From Perognathus longimembris pacificus (lineage: Eukaryota; Chordata; Mammalia; Rodentia; Heteromyidae), in NCBI RefSeq assembly GCF_023159225.1, contig NC_063163.1, positions 104,253,885-104,317,884 on the forward strand: a stretch of 64,000 bases of DNA, in the 5' to 3' direction. Of the stretch, positions 41,100 through 52,595 are shown piece by piece. The position numbers were made by a program, and so were the translations under genes. The first letter of the stretch is position 1. Each line of letters opens with the position of its first letter. The notes under the pieces are model-generated. The model made no database searches, was not told where the DNA came from, and was given only the letters and a program-made list of their open reading frames with translations.

Positions 41100-43800
41100 A
41101 TGTGGCCCCAGATGCATAAATCCCAATTAAAAAAAAAACCCACTAAACTAATGTTGCTTTGTCTCTTTCAAAAGCCCAAATCCTATAATCAAACACTTAA
41201 GTGATATTAAAGAGAAAAAAAGTTCAGACAAGAAATCTATCAAACCAATGACAGATACACACAATAAATTCAAAGAGGATACAAACAATCAGAAACACAA
41301 ATAGCTGAATAAATGAAAGAAGATAATGTAGGGCTTGGATGCGTGGCTTGGGTGCTAGAGCATCTGTCAGTGATCAAAAGCACCACGTACTGAGTTTGAA
41401 TCTCAGTCTTAGATTACAAAAAGAAAAGATAATGTAAAGTATAGAAGAGGAATTTAATAAATATATAGAAATCCTGAAAAAGTTGATATCTTGTATATGA
41501 ATGGCTCAATAGCAGAAATAAAAACTCAATTAAAAGCCAAGCAAATAAAACAATTGAAAAGAGAGTATCAGGTGCTGAAGATAAAGCAGAGGATTAGATA
41601 AAAGGCATTGAAAAATCACTTAGAGAATAGGAATGGAATTTACAAGACTTCTCAACTCCCCATCAAAAGAACAAGCTTTTGAGTCACGAGAAAAGAAGAA
41701 GGGATATAAACTAAAGGTATTGAAAACATATTCAATAAAATGATAGCAGAAAACATTTCCAGCCTCCAGAAAGAGAGGTCATCCAGGTGGAATAGATTTA
41801 CAGAGCATCAAACAAAGTCTATACTTTCTACTAAGGTTTAACTATACTCATCATAGTTAAAATACTACATATGCAGAATAAATAAAGTTATTGAAAGCTG
41901 CAAAGAATAACAGATTAGGTACAATGACAAACCATTAGAATAATACATATTTCTCAACATAAATTGCAAATACAAGGAGGATGTAGAGGACACAACTCAA
42001 ACCCTTCAAGATAACAATTGCCAACCTAGATTAATGTACCCAGCAAAGCTGTCTTTCATAATTGAAGAAGAAATGAAAAAGGTTCTATTATCAACAAAAG
42101 CTAAAGGAATTAATGACTACTAAAGCATCACTTAATAGATATGTTAAAGAATCTTATCTGAAGAAGAAAATAAAGAACAGGAAAATACAGGAAAGAATAA
42201 CTTTACTAGTAAATTAGCAAAATCGGAGTAGAAGAGAAGCAAGTATCATAAAGGCAACAAAAGTGACAGGAAATACTACATAAAATTTAATATTAACATT
42301 GAATATTCATGATTTCAACCTTTTAATCAAAGCACTTAGAAGAGCAACTTGGATTAAAAAACAAGACCCAACCATTTGTTGTCTACAAGAACCACATCAC
42401 TTTGCCAAACACAATATAGGCTTAGGGTAAAAGGCTGGAAAAAGATCTTCCAAGCAAATAGAGCATGAAAGAAAACAGAGTAGAAATATTTGTATTTGAT
42501 CAAAATAGACTTCATAAATAGACAAAATAGGCTAAAATCATTCAGAAGAGAAAAAGGAGGTCACTTTGTATTACTAAAGGGAATGGCCCAGAAAGAGGAA
42601 ATCTACAGTTAACATACCACCAAAAAATGGTATACTGTACCCCAGGCCATTAAACAAACACTCCTAGATTTACAGATACTGGTAGACTCCAAGGCAGTAA
42701 TAGTGGCAGACTTCAATATGCCACTGTCACCAGTAAATCAACAAATCAACAAGGAAATCAACAATCAAAGAAGAAACCTCCTAACTAAATGACACCATAG
42801 ACCAAATGGTGTAACAGACTTAAAGAGTATGTCACCCACCAGCTTCCCAATATACATTCTTATGGCAGCCTATAGAACTTTCTCTAAAATAAGTCCTATC
42901 TTAAGACATAAAGCAAGCCTTAAGCAAATAAAGAAAATTGAAATAATTCCTTGTACTCTGTCAGACCGTGATTGAATTAAATTAGAGGTCAACAGCAATA
43001 AGATCCTACAGATTACAAATAAAGACTAAAACAGCACATTTTGACCCACATTTCAGTAAGTCGCTGAAGAAATAGAGAAAAATAAAAGTCTTACAATTTA
43101 ATGAAGATGAAAACAAAACCTTCCAGAAACTTTGAGATCCAGCAAAAGCAGTGCTAAAAGGAACATTTGTAAGTGCTACATAAAAACAAATAAGTAAAGC
43201 AGAGTTCACAAATAAATAGCTTAATGATAGACCTCAAGCTTCTAGAAAAACAGGAACAAGCCAAGCCCAAAACTAGCAGATGGAAAGAAATAGTGAAGAT
43301 GAGGATAGAAATTAATAAAATGGAGACAAGAAAATCAACACAAAGAATCAATGGAATAAAAATCTGGTGGAACAAGAGTTATGTGGAAAACAAGAGTTAT
43401 AAGCCCCTTGCTAATTTGACCAAAAGAAGGAAAGAAGAGGCCCAAATTACTAAGATTAGAGAATACCAAAGAAACCAAAAGGATCATGAGAGAATGCTTT
43501 AAAAATCTATACTCAAAGTGTAAAATCAAGAAGATCAAGCTAAAATTGCCTTACTGAAATTGAATCAAGAGGACATCAACAACTTAAATATATCTATATA
43601 ACAGGCAATGACATTGAAGCAGTAATAAGGAATCTCTCCAAGAGAAGAATCCCAGGATGAATTCATGATGAATTCTACCAAGAAAAAGAAAAAAAGAACA
43701 CTGATAACTCTCCCAAACTCATCCATGAAATAATGCTGCTGAACTCTTTCTATGAAACAAGTATTACATTTCAAAACTGATTCACAACAAAATATAGACC
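41100..43800 (+). mobile_element. Ancient degenerate L1 (ORF1 end to ORF2)
   Basis: 'cagcaaagctgtctttcata' and 'gaagaagaaatgaaaaaggt' resemble the ORF1-proximal part of old mammalian L1s. ORF2 follows: endonuclease landmarks 'gtctacaagaaccacatcac' (42.38 kb) and 'gtggcagacttcaatatgcc' (42.70 kb), then 'gcaaaagcagtgctaaaagg' (43.14 kb), ending before the reverse-transcriptase core. An ID-like SINE interrupts it at about 41335-41425. Many stops; no coding capacity. Confidence 0.8.
41335..41425 (+). mobile_element. ID-like SINE inside the ancient L1
   Basis: 'gggcttggatgcgtggcttg', 'gagtttgaatctcag' B box, A-rich tail. 'agataatgta' lies just before it and recurs just after as 'gataatgtaaag', a probable TSD. 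Confidence 0.7.
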
Positions 43801-43822
43801 AACTACCTTGAATATTGGTGCT

Positions 43823-43832
43823 GTGTGTGTGT

Positions 43833-43871
<39 letters not shown>
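43823..43871. repeat. (GT)n microsatellite
   Basis: About 24 GT units with one TATG interruption. Confidence 0.97.
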
Positions 43872-43873
<2 letters not shown>

Positions 43874-43884
43874 CCTCTGTTGCA

Positions 43885-44335
43885 TGCATGCTCCCACAAG
43901 CTGTGGTGGCAGGGCCCAGCCAGAGCTACCTTGGGCACAGTAAGACTGAAGACCAGCTTGATGAACAGAAAGCACCGCGTGAGGCCAGCCAAGAGGGAGA
44001 GAAGCAGCAGCCAAGGGCATAGGAGGAATGTCGAAGAACCTGGCAAAAGCACTCTACCTGGAGAGGCAATTGAGGACACTGTATAGAGAGGAATTAGGGC
44101 TGCCACAAGCCACATCCACATTCACAAAAGCAGAGACAGCACTGGACATGAAAAACAACCTGGACGAGGCTTTGGAACCCATGGATCACTCTGAGCAAGC
44201 CAGTGCCCCCACTGGAGGGGGCAGGAGCTGGAGGACGAGGAAAACAGTGCCCAGATGACCTTGGAGGACTTTGCTCCTGAACACCACTGGCCATATAGGA
44301 GCATGGAGAGGGTCTACCCACTCCAAATATCAGCA
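43885..44335 (+). pseudogene. Possible frameshifted retropseudogene, parent unknown
   Basis: GC-richer island in AT-rich surroundings where three plus-strand frames in turn read like an acidic, coding-type protein: KTEDQLDEQKAPREASQ (about 43948-43998), LYLERQLRTLYREELGLPQ (about 44052-44108), then ELEDEENSAQMTLEDFAPEH (about 44230-44289). Each handover implies a frameshift. I do not recognise the parent, and there is no poly(A) tail; a pyrimidine tract follows. Chance frames remain possible. Confidence 0.3.
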
Positions 44336-44339
44336 GGCT

Positions 44340-44450
44340 AATTTTCCTTTCTTTTCTCCTTGAACCTCTTCTTTTTCCCTCTCTGTCTCCCTTCCTCTTT
44401 TCCCTCCTTCCCTCCCTTCCTTCATCACTCTTTCTTTTTCTTCCCCGATC
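44340..44450. repeat. Pyrimidine-rich tract
   Basis: Irregular (TTCC)/(CTTT)/(CCCT) sequence. Confidence 0.85.
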
Positions 44451-44454
44451 TTAC

Positions 44455-45927
44455 CATGTTCCTCACTCTCCTGAAGCAGTGGGTTTGATAGAACAGTAGC
44501 TAAGCCTTTTAGTGACTCTGCTACAGTGAGTGCTCACTAGGTGGCAATGCCTCCATGGCTTCAGACTCCAGAGACTGCATGGCTTCTGAACACCAATCTG
44601 TGGTGTCGTTTCTCTCACAGGCAGGATCCATGAGTCCAGGAAATGTTGGACCCTTACATTATCAATCATTATTATCCTTTGTGACCCACTAGCCAGACCT
44701 CTGCTTTTTGTTCCTGTGACTTTTTGCTCTGCTGAGCTAGACATCTTAATTCTAAAAGAAAGAAACTTCGACAGAGAGAGGGTGGTAAGTCTATTAACTG
44801 GAAGTGGTAGCTGCTATGAGGCCTAGTTAGGCCTATTTAGCTCTTTGTGCTTCTGAATCAAGAGGAAAGTTAGAGAGATACTGTCATGGCTGGGCTGCCC
44901 TCTGGACTAGGAGGGCAAATTACTGCGACCCCTGATTAAAGTCATTAGATAGGTACAGCATTCATCTGTGAAGAACAGCTAATGGCTCTCATCCTTCAGG
45001 AATGAGGATTTAGGTACCATCATCAGGATCATGACCCCCTGATGTGCCTGTTGAATCCATAGCGAATACAGAATGCATGGTGCAGGAAGGCAATAATAAA
45101 TGCCAGCCATGACCATGTGACCAGTGGCAAAGAAGAGGAAGGTAATGATGACCAGTATTTCTTTCTTATTTGACTCTATGGACATTTGCATGTCGGTATC
45201 TTTGTTTTCTCTCCCCTGTTCTCTTATTACACAACACCAGATGCCTTCATTCAATACCATACATACTGTTAACTTTACATCATGGCTTGACATTATGGGA
45301 TGTCACTGAGAAGGGTTATCACTACTCAAAGACTTTTCTTGTCTAGAAAGGGGGTGAGTACGATTCCTTGTGTTCCATGAGAGGGGGTTATTACTGCCTC
45401 ATCCTCACATGGTGACTCAATGGGTATAATTATAAGACATGTATCCAGTGCCAAGTTGATAAGGTGTGGACTCACGGTCATTAATTTAAAATTTTACTGG
45501 GTCATGGGATTCCTGGTTAAACATTAAACCTATTATACTTGGCCTGAAGGTAAGTTTCTGGGTGAGATAAGCAATGGAACTGGTGGACTCGGTAAAAAGA
45601 ATTTGGCCTCTGGAACATTGGTTTGATGCAACTTGCTGAGTGCTTGAAAACAACAAAGGGCAATAGAAGGGGGGCATTTGCTCCCTTTTTTTATCAGTCT
45701 CACTGAGTGAGTAACACATCTTATTGCCTCCTACATGAGATCAGAGCTTGTGGCTGGGTCTCAGACTCACAGCCTCTTGTTGAGTTACATCGTGGCTTTC
45801 TTAGGTCTGTTTCTAGCTTGGAGAGGCAGATCTTGGCATAGCTCCCTCTCCACAATTGTACAAGCCAATTCCTCAATGAATCAACCTCCAGCATTCTCTC
45901 CACAGCACAATATATTTATAGTATAAA
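44455..45927. other. No gene recognised
   Basis: About 1.5 kb of unique-looking sequence. Minus-strand frames at 44979-45293 and 45486-45719 have no known domain. The 3' part ('caagccaattcctcaatgaa' near 45863) faintly resembles old LTR-type repeats. Confidence 0.35.
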
Positions 45928-45975
45928 CTCTCTCTCTCTCTTGCGCTCTCGCTCTCTCTCTCTCTCTCTCTCGCT
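45928..45975. repeat. (CT)n microsatellite
   Basis: CT/CG-interrupted repeat, then a (GT)n start; it lies at the tail end of the adjacent reversed SINE. Confidence 0.93.
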
Positions 45976-45997
45976 CACTCTGTGTGGGTGTGTGTGT

Positions 45998-46222
45998 GTG
46001 TGCTGGTACTGGGGTTTGAGCTCAAGGTCTACGTTGTGTCCATTAGCTTTTTCACTCAAGGCTTTACTCCACCACTCGAGCCACACCTCTATTTGTTTTC
46101 TGGTTAATTAGAGATAAGAATCTAATAGGCTTTTCTCCTTGGGCTGGCTTTTAACTACAATTCTCCGATCTCAGCCTCCTGAGTAGCTAGGGTTTTAGAC
46201 ATAAGCCAAGGTTGAGCAGCTT
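45998..46222 (-). mobile_element. 7SL-head/right-monomer SINE
   Basis: 'gctggtactggggtttgagc' to 'gagtagctagggttttagac'. Confidence 0.83.
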
Positions 46223-46610
46223 ATAAATATACTTTGATTGACAATGTAAGCATACTGGCTATATACCTATGACATATCCCATTATCTCTGCTTCTCAGAA
46301 GAACCTGATGATTACATTTCCAGATGTCCCAGGATACTCAGCATTATCCCACATTATTCTTAGTCCTTGTTCATTTTGGGTAGTTTCTGTTGTTCTGTCT
46401 TCAACTTCACTATAGCATTTAACCTGTCTCTAATCCTAACAATGTATTTTTACAGCTCAGGTATTATACATTTTTAATTTCTGAAATGTTAGCTTCTAGA
46501 TGTTTACAAATTTCATTTCTCTCCTGAGCACACTTAGGCTTTCCTATATCTTTTTGAATATAAGGAGAACATTTATAATCACGACTTTGATATTCTTATT
46601 TACAAATTCT
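46223..46610. other. No gene seen
   Basis: AT-rich unique sequence. Confidence 0.4.
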
Positions 46611-46611
46611 T

Positions 46612-46965
46612 TTTTGGTGGTGGTGGTGGTAGTAATGGGTTTGAATTCAGGGCCTTCTACTTGCTAGGTAGGTGCTCTACTACTTGAGCCATGCCTCCAG
46701 CTCTTTTTTTGCATTGTTTATTTTCTTCTAGACAGAGTCTTACCTCGTGCCAGCTCTAGTCTGTGAGCTTATTACTTGTGCTCCCCTGTGATGCTGGGGA
46801 TAAGTGGGTGGTTCTGTGCCTAGCTATTGTGTTTCCCGGTGCCTGGGATAATGGCACACTCCTCTTGGAAACTTTTTTTTTTTGCCCAGCTGACTTCAAG
46901 TCAAGATTCCCTCAATCTCTACATCCCAGGAAGTTAGGATTACAGGCTTGAGCCACTGTACCATG
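46612..46965 (-). mobile_element. Old composite ID-like/7SL SINE
   Basis: 'gggtttgaattcagggcctt...ttgctaggtaggtgctctac' ID-like part, then two head-like pieces ending near 46830 and 46965 ('gttaggattacaggcttgag') separated by a T-run. Possibly two elements. Confidence 0.65.
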
Positions 46966-47035
46966 GCTGTGTCTGTGTCTATGGTCTGCTTTTGTTCTTC
47001 TCGCTTTGGTTATGTTGATTGCATTTCAAACATTT

Positions 47036-47344
47036 TGAGGTGCCAGACTTTGAAGTCAGGCCCCACCACGTGAACCCCATTTTAGAATCGAACCCTGAGC
47101 CAATCAGATTTGTACCTGTGTTCTAATCTTGCTTGCACAGCTGATTGTTGTAACCTTGTTATTTGCCTTTATAAGGCCTATGTAATCACAGCTTGGGGCT
47201 CCCTCCTAACCTCCGCTGTGTCGGTGGGTAGGACGAGGCCCGAGTTGCAGCTCGCTTAAATAAAGCCTTGCCTTGCTTTTGCATTTCGGAAATGTCTGAG
47301 TCTCGGTGGTCTTTTTGGTGGTGGTCTTGCCACTTGGCACAACA
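47036..47344 (+). mobile_element. Solo LTR, gammaretrovirus-like (ERV class I type)
   Basis: A 309-bp LTR with TG...CA ends (TGAGGTGCC and GGCACAACA, imperfect inverted ends). It has a CCAAT box at 47100-47104, TATA-like tttataagg at 47168-47176, and AATAAA at 47259-47264 followed by a T-rich region. The neighbouring 4 bases attt/gttt could be a mutated 4-bp TSD. No gag, pol or env is adjacent, so it is a recombined solo LTR. Confidence 0.82.
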
Positions 47345-47622
47345 GTTTTACGTCTTGTGTTTGTGGCTGCTGGGTGGGTTGAATTCCTTTAGACTCTTTT
47401 GAGTTTCACTTAGAATGTAATGAAGTGACACGGGATGCGATTGGTTTCACTCATTCAATGTTTGCCATGATAGATATCAGGAGTAAGACACCTTTTCCTC
47501 AAGGCCTGCTTTAGTCTCACAAAAGCAACTTGCTTTGTGCCAGCACCTGACACACACAAGGGGACTTTTCTGGTCTTTGGACCTTACATGGACTCAGAGT
47601 CCTGGCCCCAGTCTTTGTGGTG
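47345..47622. other. No gene seen
   Basis: Unique sequence after the LTR. Confidence 0.4.
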
Positions 47623-47672
47623 GTGGTGTGCGTGTGTGTGTGTGTGGGGGGGGGGGGGTGGTGGTGGTGTCT
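47623..47672. repeat. (GT)n/G-run/(GTG)n
   Basis: GT repeats, then G11, then GTG units; a strongly G-rich strand. Confidence 0.95.
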
Positions 47673-47894
47673 CTTTGTTGTATTTCTTAGTTCTTACCAC
47701 AAGGGGTGCTATGCAAATCTCAGGAGTCCCCATTCTCTGCAGTGCCTCCTCTTCACACTTGGTGTCACAACACCATCTTCCCAGCTGAAGCCCTGGGCTT
47801 TGCCTCCATCATTGTTGGTTCTGTTTGTGTATCTCTTGTGTGGTCAGTCTCAAAAGTTCTCTAGGCCTGAGGTAATTGCACCTTTTCTCTCTTT

Positions 47895-47898
<4 letters not shown>

Positions 47899-47934
<36 letters not shown>

Positions 47935-47948
47935 TGTCTGTCTGTCTC
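47899..47948. repeat. (GT)n(CTGT)n
   Basis: About 17 GT units followed by CTGT units. Confidence 0.96.
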
Positions 47949-48092
47949 AGGGACCACTGTGTTTCAGATCGTCTCTCCAGCTTTTAGTTGAGAAAAGAGA
48001 AGGGAAATATCCCAATCTCTTATTCCATCATTGTTGGAAACAGAACTCTGTTTTCTGCTTTTGTTTTTTGTTTTTTGAAGTTTTTGTTAGAC

Positions 48093-48343
48093 ATTGATGC
48101 ACACTCACGCTCGTAAAGTCTAGCTGCCCAGGAGGCTGAGATCTGAGGATGAGAAACTTGAGCCAACCCCGGGCAGAAAGGACCACGTGACTCATCTCCA
48201 ACCAACTATCAAAAAGCTGAAAGTGCAGGTGAGGAATCAAGAGGCAGGATGTAATCCTTGAGCAAAAGAAATGAAAGAAAGAGAGAGAAAAAGAAAGAAA
48301 GAAAAGTAAAGTATAAGACCCCAAGTTCAAGCTCTGATATAAA
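48093..48343 (+). mobile_element. 7SL-head/right-monomer SINE, internally expanded
   Basis: 'gcccaggaggctgagatctg' head; the right monomer is broken by a (GAAA)n purine stretch at about 48270-48310. Confidence 0.75.
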
Positions 48344-48412
48344 CATTTAAAAAAAAGAAAAGTAAAAGAAAAAAAGGTTTTACCTCCATTAAGTAGTTTT
48401 TTACCCCTTCCG

Positions 48413-48498
48413 TTTCATTTGGCAGTGTTGGGATTTAGATTTAGCAGTCTACCACTTGAGCCACAACTTCAGTCCTCTTTTATTATTATTTTGGACAG

Positions 48499-48551
<53 letters not shown>

Positions 48552-48632
48552 GTGTGGGGCCAGCTTCCAACTGTGTTGGTCTTACAGATGACTCTTCCTA
48601 TTGCTGGGATTAGAAGCGCTTGAATCATGACT
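48413..48632 (-). mobile_element. Old SINE with (GT)n inside
   Basis: 'tctaccacttgagccacaac' right part, (GT)n at 48499-48550, then 'attgctgggattagaagcgc' head. The microsatellite occupies the monomer junction. Confidence 0.7.
48499..48550. repeat. (GT)n microsatellite
   Basis: About 26 perfect GT units. Confidence 0.97.
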
Positions 48633-48914
48633 AACTTGTTTATTGAGATGAATATTTTCTCATGCTAGCCTTCATCCAGGATTCTCTTATTCCCTGCTCC
48701 CCAAATAACCAGTATTACCAGTGTGAATCATTACTCTGCCCTTGAGCTAGGTTCTTCCTATTCCTATTTTAACTAATTTTTTAAATTATTTTGCTATTAA
48801 GTACAATGGGAAAATATTTTGCATTGATTCATAAAGTAAGTATAAATGTAGTGATTTGTGAAGATAGGAGCCTACTGTGGAATAACGTTTGCCTTTCTGG
48901 ATAGAACCCTTCTT

Positions 48915-49129
48915 TTTTTTTTTGTTTTTTTTTTTTGGCCAGTCCTGGGCCTTGGACTCAGGGCCTGAGCACTGTCCCTGGCTTCTTCCCGCTCAAGGCT
49001 AGCACTCCGCCACTTGAGCCACAGCGCCTCTTCTGGCCGTTTTCTGTATATGTGGTGCTGGGGAATCGAACCTAGGGCCTCGTGTATCCGAGGCAGGCAC
49101 TCTTGCCACTAGGCTATATCCCCGGCCCC
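48915..49129 (-). mobile_element. IDL-Geo SINE (young type), 15-bp TSD
   Basis: Perfect TSD gatagaacccttctt at 48900-48914 and 49130-49144. Near-identical to the copies at 35.2 and 58.3 kb. Confidence 0.95.
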
Positions 49130-49179
49130 GATAGAACCCTTCTTGATCAAGTATTATTTTATATTATTAAAAATGTTGT

Positions 49180-49404
49180 TGAACTGGGCACCAGTGGCTC
49201 ACACCTGTAATCCTAGCTACTCTGGAGGCTGAGATCTGAGGATTGCAGTTTGAAGTCGGCTCAGGCAGAAAAGTCCCCATGAGACTCTTATCTCCAATTA
49301 ACCCAGAAACTGGAAGTAACACTGTGGCTCAAGTGGTAGAGTGCTAGTCTTGAGCACCAAGAGATTCAGGGACAGCGCCCAGGCCCTGTGCTCAAGCCCC
49401 ACAA

Positions 49405-49408
<4 letters not shown>
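49180..49408 (+). mobile_element. 7SL-head/right-monomer SINE with microsatellite tail
   Basis: 'cacctgtaatcctagctact' to 'gctcaagccccacaactg'. The tail has become (CT)n then (CA)n. Confidence 0.9.
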
Positions 49409-49488
<80 letters not shown>

Positions 49489-49500
49489 CTATACACACAC
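49409..49500. repeat. (CT)n(CA)n
   Basis: About 22 CT units and 23 CA units, then CATA units to 49515. CA repeats resume at 49850-49884 beyond the LTR. Confidence 0.97.
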
Positions 49501-49515
49501 ATACATACATATAAA

Positions 49516-49848
49516 TGTAAGGTCCACCCCTGGGAGGGCTCCATGCAGAAGCCCTACCTGTTTAAGTCTGTGCCCAGTACCTGCATTACCTAGGTAATTA
49601 GCATACCTGGAGGCAGTTATTGCCTCCTTCTTTGAGGTCAAATCCAATCCACCTGGCCATACCTCCAGCCTTTCCCTATATAATCCAGCTCTACATGGTC
49701 CCTGCTCTCTTTCCTTTTCTCTTCTTTTCTCCCCCTCTGTCTCCCTGAACCTCCATGTTGTGTGGGCTGGCAGTTTGCTTGCTCTCCCCACAATAAACTC
49801 TTCTCTGCATGAACCATATGGTGGGTTTCCTTTTCTGTGAACCTTACA
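49516..49848 (+). mobile_element. Solo LTR inserted in a CA microsatellite
   Basis: A 333-bp element with perfect 8-bp inverted ends TGTAAGGT...ACCTTACA. It has 'tatataatcc' (TATA-like) near 49677 and AATAAA near 49792 in 'ccacaataaactcttc'. The flanks ataaa/ataca may be a mutated 5-bp TSD. No internal retroviral sequence. Confidence 0.85.
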
Positions 49849-49885
<37 letters not shown>

Positions 49886-49886
<1 letters not shown>

Positions 49887-49965
49887 TTGTGATCTCAGCA
49901 TTCAGGAAGCTGTGGCAGGAAGATTTCAAGTTCAAGGCTAGCCTGGGCTGTATAGTGAACATAGG
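49886..49965 (+). mobile_element. B1-like SINE fragment
   Basis: 'tgatctcagcattcaggaag' and 'aaggctagcctgggctgtat' read like a canonical rodent B1 rather than the dimer heads elsewhere. Confidence 0.7.
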
Positions 49966-50400
49966 AGTGAGGTCATGAAGCTGTCATTGGCACGGTGTCA
50001 CCTGTGGGGACTGATGACCCTTGAGGATTTCCCATAATGATTTATCTACAGAGCCTTAGGAAGCAATGAGAGCTTTTTCTTCAGTAATAATATTAAAAAT
50101 TCTGATGGGCTCACTGACAATTTAGAGGATGACTTCTCTCTCTCTTTTTTTAGATTTGGAAACATGTTTAGTTCTTCTAAAGCTAGACTGATGAAGTTGT
50201 CCCGCAAGCACTGAGCTCCTGATTTCCTTCTTTTCAATACTTAAAAAAAAATCTGTTTCCATCTGGACAACTTCAAGTTCACTAATCTTTTCTCCTTCAG
50301 GGTCTCATCTGATGTTACTCTCATCCAGTGTATTTTCATATCAGACACAGTTAACTTTAATCTCACCAGTTCAATTTGGCTTTATTTACTTATTTTGATT
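49966..50400. other. No gene seen
   Basis: Unique sequence with no landmark. Confidence 0.4.
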
Positions 50401-50592
50401 TTTTTTTTCTGAGACCAGGACTCAAACTCAGTGTCTGGTGTTTTCTCTTTTGCTGGTATTCTGCCACTGGAGCAGCACCTCTTGCTTGTTAATTTAGACA
50501 CAGAGTGTGGCTTTGTAGCCCAACTTGGTCTTGGCCTTGTGATCTTCGTGCATCAGCCTCCCTAGTAAACTTCATTAGCACCAATTACTTGT
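50401..50592 (-). mobile_element. Old 7SL/ID-like SINE
   Basis: 'ccaggactcaaactcagtgt' and 'gcatcagcctccctagtaaa'. Confidence 0.7.
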
Positions 50593-50636
50593 GTGGGAGG
50601 GGGGGTGTGTCATTTTGACATGTAGTTTAGTGATTC

Positions 50637-50857
50637 TTTTTTTTGTCAGTTGTAGGACTTGAACTCAGGCCTTGTGGACTGTCCCTGAACTCTTGTGTTC
50701 AAGGCTAGCACTCTCCTCTTCTGGTTTTTGAGTGGTTAATAGGAGACAAGAATCTCCTGTGGACTTTTCTGTCTGGTCTGGCTTCAAACCACAATCCTTG
50801 GACTCTCAGCCTCCTGAGTAGCTAAGATTAGAGGCGTAGCCACAGACGATCAGCTTG
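50637..50857 (-). mobile_element. 7SL-head/right-monomer SINE
   Basis: 'gtaggacttgaactcaggcc' to 'cctcctgagtagctaagatt'; a short deletion in the right monomer. Confidence 0.85.
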
Positions 50858-51380
50858 CTTCTTTGTTGTTGTTTAGTGACTTTTAAAAACAATTTCCACA
50901 TATCTAACAACAGATCGAACATATGTAACAACATATAGTCTTCTCTCTGGCTTCCTGAGTTTGTAAGATGTTATAATGACTTTTAATGACCCTGTCCACT
51001 GATTGCATGTGTATCATTTCCAGGTTGCTTTTCATGTTTGTTTTCACCCCACCATGAGTCATTTCTGCATGTTTTGCTTATCATTTTTATTTGAGCGTGA
51101 AACACGGTGAATTGCAGGGTGCCACACCCAGAAGCCTGTGGAGGAGGAAGTGGCTTAGTGCCACGCTCTGGCTGGAGGACACGGTGCAAGGCGCCCTCTT
51201 GTGGACGCAGGAGGAATCACCTCGAGCCGCAGCTTCCGTCCCCATCCTCGCTGAGATGGCTGGCTCCTCCCCGCCTCTGTGATGGATCATGGGAGAGCTG
51301 TGGCCCTGGTTTTCAGGCCATGGAACTTATGGAGGGGAGGGCTGCTTTTCAGGTCAGTAAAACAGCCATCCGAAAGAAAA
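50858..51380. other. Unique, partly GC-rich segment
   Basis: The part at 51095-51320 is GC-rich and non-repetitive and contains a CTCF-like motif. Frames of 60-95 codons overlap on both strands; none is convincing. Confidence 0.4.
51191..51204 (-). promoter_or_regulatory. CTCF-like motif
   Basis: The minus strand reads CCACAAGAGGGCGC, matching 13 of 14 positions of the CTCF core CCASYAGRKGGCRS as I remember it (mismatch at position 5). Confidence 0.5.
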
Positions 51381-51575
51381 AGGCCGGGCAGTAGTGGCTG
51401 ACGCCTGTAACTCTAGCTACTCAGGAGGTTGAGAGCCGGAGGATCAAGGTTCGAGGGCAGCTGAGGTAAACCAACGGAGAAACTCTTACCAGCAATTAGT
51501 TAGCAAAACACCGGAAGTAGAGATGTGGCTCACACAGTTTGTGGCCCTGTGTTCAAGCCACATTACTGGGGGGGA
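51381..51575 (+). mobile_element. 7SL-head/right-monomer SINE, truncated right monomer
   Basis: 'ctgacgcctgtaactctagc' head; the right monomer has a deletion ('gtggctcacacagtttgtgg'). A G/A-rich tail leads into (GT)n. Confidence 0.82.
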
Positions 51576-51586
51576 AAAAAAGGAGG

Positions 51587-51587
<1 letters not shown>

Positions 51588-51640
<53 letters not shown>
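51588..51640. repeat. (GT)n microsatellite
   Basis: About 26 GT units, located between two SINEs in opposite orientation. Confidence 0.97.
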
Positions 51641-51642
<2 letters not shown>

Positions 51643-51885
51643 TGAGGCTTGAACTCCAGACCTGGGCACTTTTGTTGTTGTAGTGTTTTGCTCAAAGATA
51701 GTACTCTGCCACCTGAGTGACAGCTCCATTTCTGGCTTTCTCTTTTGCTGGCTAAGGTGTTTATTTTGTTTGTTTTGCTTTTTTCTTTTGCTGGCTGGAA
51801 ATAAGAGTTTCTTGCTTGGGGTCTATTTGAACTACAATCCCCAGATCTCAGCATACTGACTATTTAGGATTACAGTACCAGGCAG
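51641..51885 (-). mobile_element. 7SL-head/right-monomer SINE with internal duplication
   Basis: 'ttgaactccagacctgggca' to 'ctatttaggattacagtacc'. 'tcttttgctggct' occurs twice (about 51741 and 51784), an internal repeat at the monomer junction. Confidence 0.8.
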
Positions 51886-52484
51886 GCTTGTATGTGTCAC
51901 TGTTGATGATATCACATTCTTTAGCATTAACCTTTGCATGCTACTGATCTTAGAGTAATGCTTAGAGATTAAACACACACGAAATACTTAGAGATTCAAT
52001 ACACATGAAATGTTAGTACACATGTGAAGGAAATCAGATGGCCTGAGAAATATAACTTGAGAGTATAACATTGTATGATAGTTTAGTTCCCATACCTATG
52101 AAGGTCTTTTGCACACATGCACAATCTTTTGTTGATAGTTTATTTTTTTCTTTTTCTTTTGGCTGAGATGAAAGATTTCTTACTGTATCATGACTGGAGG
52201 TTGCATGCAATCGTAATGTTAGCTTGGTTCTTTACCTGTGTGAAAGATATCCGGAAGCATTGAACTTTACCTAAAGTTATCACCTGTTTGCTGTGTTCAC
52301 ACGCATCTGACTCCTCTAACAACTCAGACGTTGTACTTGTTCTATTTTTAATGCTTATTAGATAAAAATGCCCGGTGTTGTTTATTTTATGTAGTCTTCT
52401 GAGAAACTGAATTTCATATTATCTCCATTTCTAGGTTAAGGAAACGGAGACACAGCAGCACCAAATAAATTTCCCCCCAAATTA
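51886..52484. other. No gene seen
   Basis: Unique AT-rich sequence; no supported feature. Confidence 0.45.
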
Positions 52485-52550
52485 AGGGCTTTATGTGGTA
52501 GCGCACTTGCCTACCAAGTCTTGAGTTAAAATCCCAGTACTACCAAAAAA
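52485..52550 (+). mobile_element. ID-like SINE monomer
   Basis: 'tgtggtagcgcacttgccta', 'gagttaaaatcccagtact' and an A-run. Confidence 0.65.
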
Positions 52551-52595
52551 TTCCCTCCCAAAGTTACACAGCAACTGAGATTTGAATTCTAAATT

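Noticed and set aside
44979..45719. Two minus-strand frames (105 and 78 codons) as a gene
   Set aside because: No domain, no splice pair, no similarity I can name; the region could be old repeat sequence.
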